From positions 52,585,137 to 52,649,136 of the forward strand of contig CAMTDV010000017.1 in the NCBI GenBank assembly GCA_947069175.1: a stretch of 64,000 nt of DNA, given 5' to 3'. Numbering within the stretch: position 1 is the stretch's first letter; each line of letters opens with the position of its first letter. Positions 63,754-64,000 of this stretch are shown piece after piece. The stretch is from Scalesia atractyloides (Eukaryota; Streptophyta; Magnoliopsida; Asterales; Asteraceae). Below the pieces are notes generated by a model, which saw nothing but the letters and a program-made list of their open reading frames with translations, ran no database searches and was not told the origin of the DNA. A program made the position numbers and the translations under genes.

Positions 63754-64000
63754 GACAGTAAGGAGATTTAGCTATAGGGTTGGCACCAGGTACTAAATCG
63801 ATACGAAACTCAACTTGACGTACTGGGGGTAAACCAGGTAGATCTGCGGGAAAAACCTCAGGATAGTCTCAGATAACAGGAATATCTTGAATACTCTTGT
63901 TCTTTTCTTTCTCCTCTACGGTATATGCCAAGAACGCCACATAATTTTTTCGTAAGTATATTTGGGCTTGTACTCAAGCCATGAGTTTCAGGTTACAAGC
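63754..64000 (-). pseudogene. Element G protease-RT connection, cut by window end
   Basis: With one stop (DIPVI-stop-DYPEVFP) and small breaks it reads FPADLPGLPPVRQVEFRI, LVPGANPIAKSPYCLAPSEM, leading into RT. Upstream, toward the window edge, AQIYLRKNYVAFLAYTVEEK matches the end of the protease region of E (48000-47800). The protease active site and gag lie to the right, outside the window. Confidence 0.8.

Larger units (their letters stand above)
50374..64000 (-). mobile_element. Element G: Ty3/gypsy chromovirus, 3' LTR and pol, running off the window
   Basis: On the minus strand the LTR (61029 to 50374, split by element F) follows a polypurine tract (61030-61040) and pol. LTR termini are TATGACA (probably TGTGACA with one change) and TGTTACA. 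Without F the LTR is about 3.4 kb. Pol reads chromodomain, integrase, RNase H and RT toward the right edge. The left flank CTATA (50369-50373) is the expected duplication, to be checked beyond the window. Confidence 0.85.

Noticed and set aside
1..64000. CRISPR array or phage-like repeats suggested by the 40-bp spaced palindromes
   Set aside because: The repeats are 18 bp, perfect palindromes with variable centres, inside LTR retrotransposons of a plant genome, with no cas genes. The context is eukaryotic.
1..64000. Host protein-coding genes
   Set aside because: Every frame with recognisable content belongs to gag or pol; the others are short, antisense or repeat-derived.

Overview
This 64 kb window is plant nuclear DNA made almost entirely of nested LTR retrotransposons. 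I found no host gene, tRNA, rRNA or CRISPR array. Two superfamilies are present. The Ty3/gypsy elements have pol in the order PR-RT-RNaseH-IN with a C-terminal chromodomain, which fits the Tekay/Del chromovirus type. The Ty1/copia elements have pol in the order PR-IN-RT-RNaseH with a very long gag, which fits the SIRE/Maximus (Sirevirus) type. All primer-binding sites resemble initiator tRNA-Met sites (TGGTATCAGAGC). Every coding region carries frameshifts, stops or deletions. The host is an angiosperm, probably a eudicot and possibly Asteraceae; the family is a weak guess from the overall look of the elements.

Layout. (A) 1-11481: a plus-strand gypsy element with a gag but almost no pol. Its gag is split by a solo LTR (1506-4763, minus, target duplication CCTAG). 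A sits inside (B) 11482-20762, a minus-strand copia element with gag and pol but with its 3' end off-window. B is inserted in the leader of a D-type gypsy element (20763-21119). (D) 21120-42938: a minus-strand chromovirus with two 3.2 kb LTRs, an extra broken ORF upstream of gag, and a complete gypsy element (C, 28238-37980, duplication GCTGT) inserted in its gag. D is inserted into the RT of (E) 42939-50373, two tandem copies of an odd unit in which minus-strand pol is fused to plus-strand LTR sequence. (G) 50374-64000 is a minus-strand gypsy element with its 3' LTR first and then pol, running off the window. Its LTR is split by (F) 50860-58117, a plus-strand copia element (duplication AAACA) that has kept gag but lost nearly all of pol.

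How the parts relate. The nesting gives an order of insertion: E is oldest; D and G inserted into E; C and B inserted into D-type DNA; F into G; A into B; the solo LTR into A. Three elements (A, F and the E units) are non-autonomous and keep gag or cis-acting parts while pol is lost.

The most unusual signal is regulatory. Arrays of 18-bp palindromes (CAAGTTCGNNCGAACTTG), spaced about 40 bp apart, occur in the leaders and just upstream of the TATA boxes of both copia elements, and in the LTR of the unrelated gypsy element C. Different palindromes at similar spacing (AGTATA...TATACT) fill U3 of the E-unit LTRs, and a third type (AAAGANNTCTTT, 24-bp period) sits in element A. A ~118-bp imperfect hairpin carrying the TATA box is present in some gypsy LTRs of one family and absent from both LTRs of A. 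All positions were read by eye; no alignment or folding program was run.
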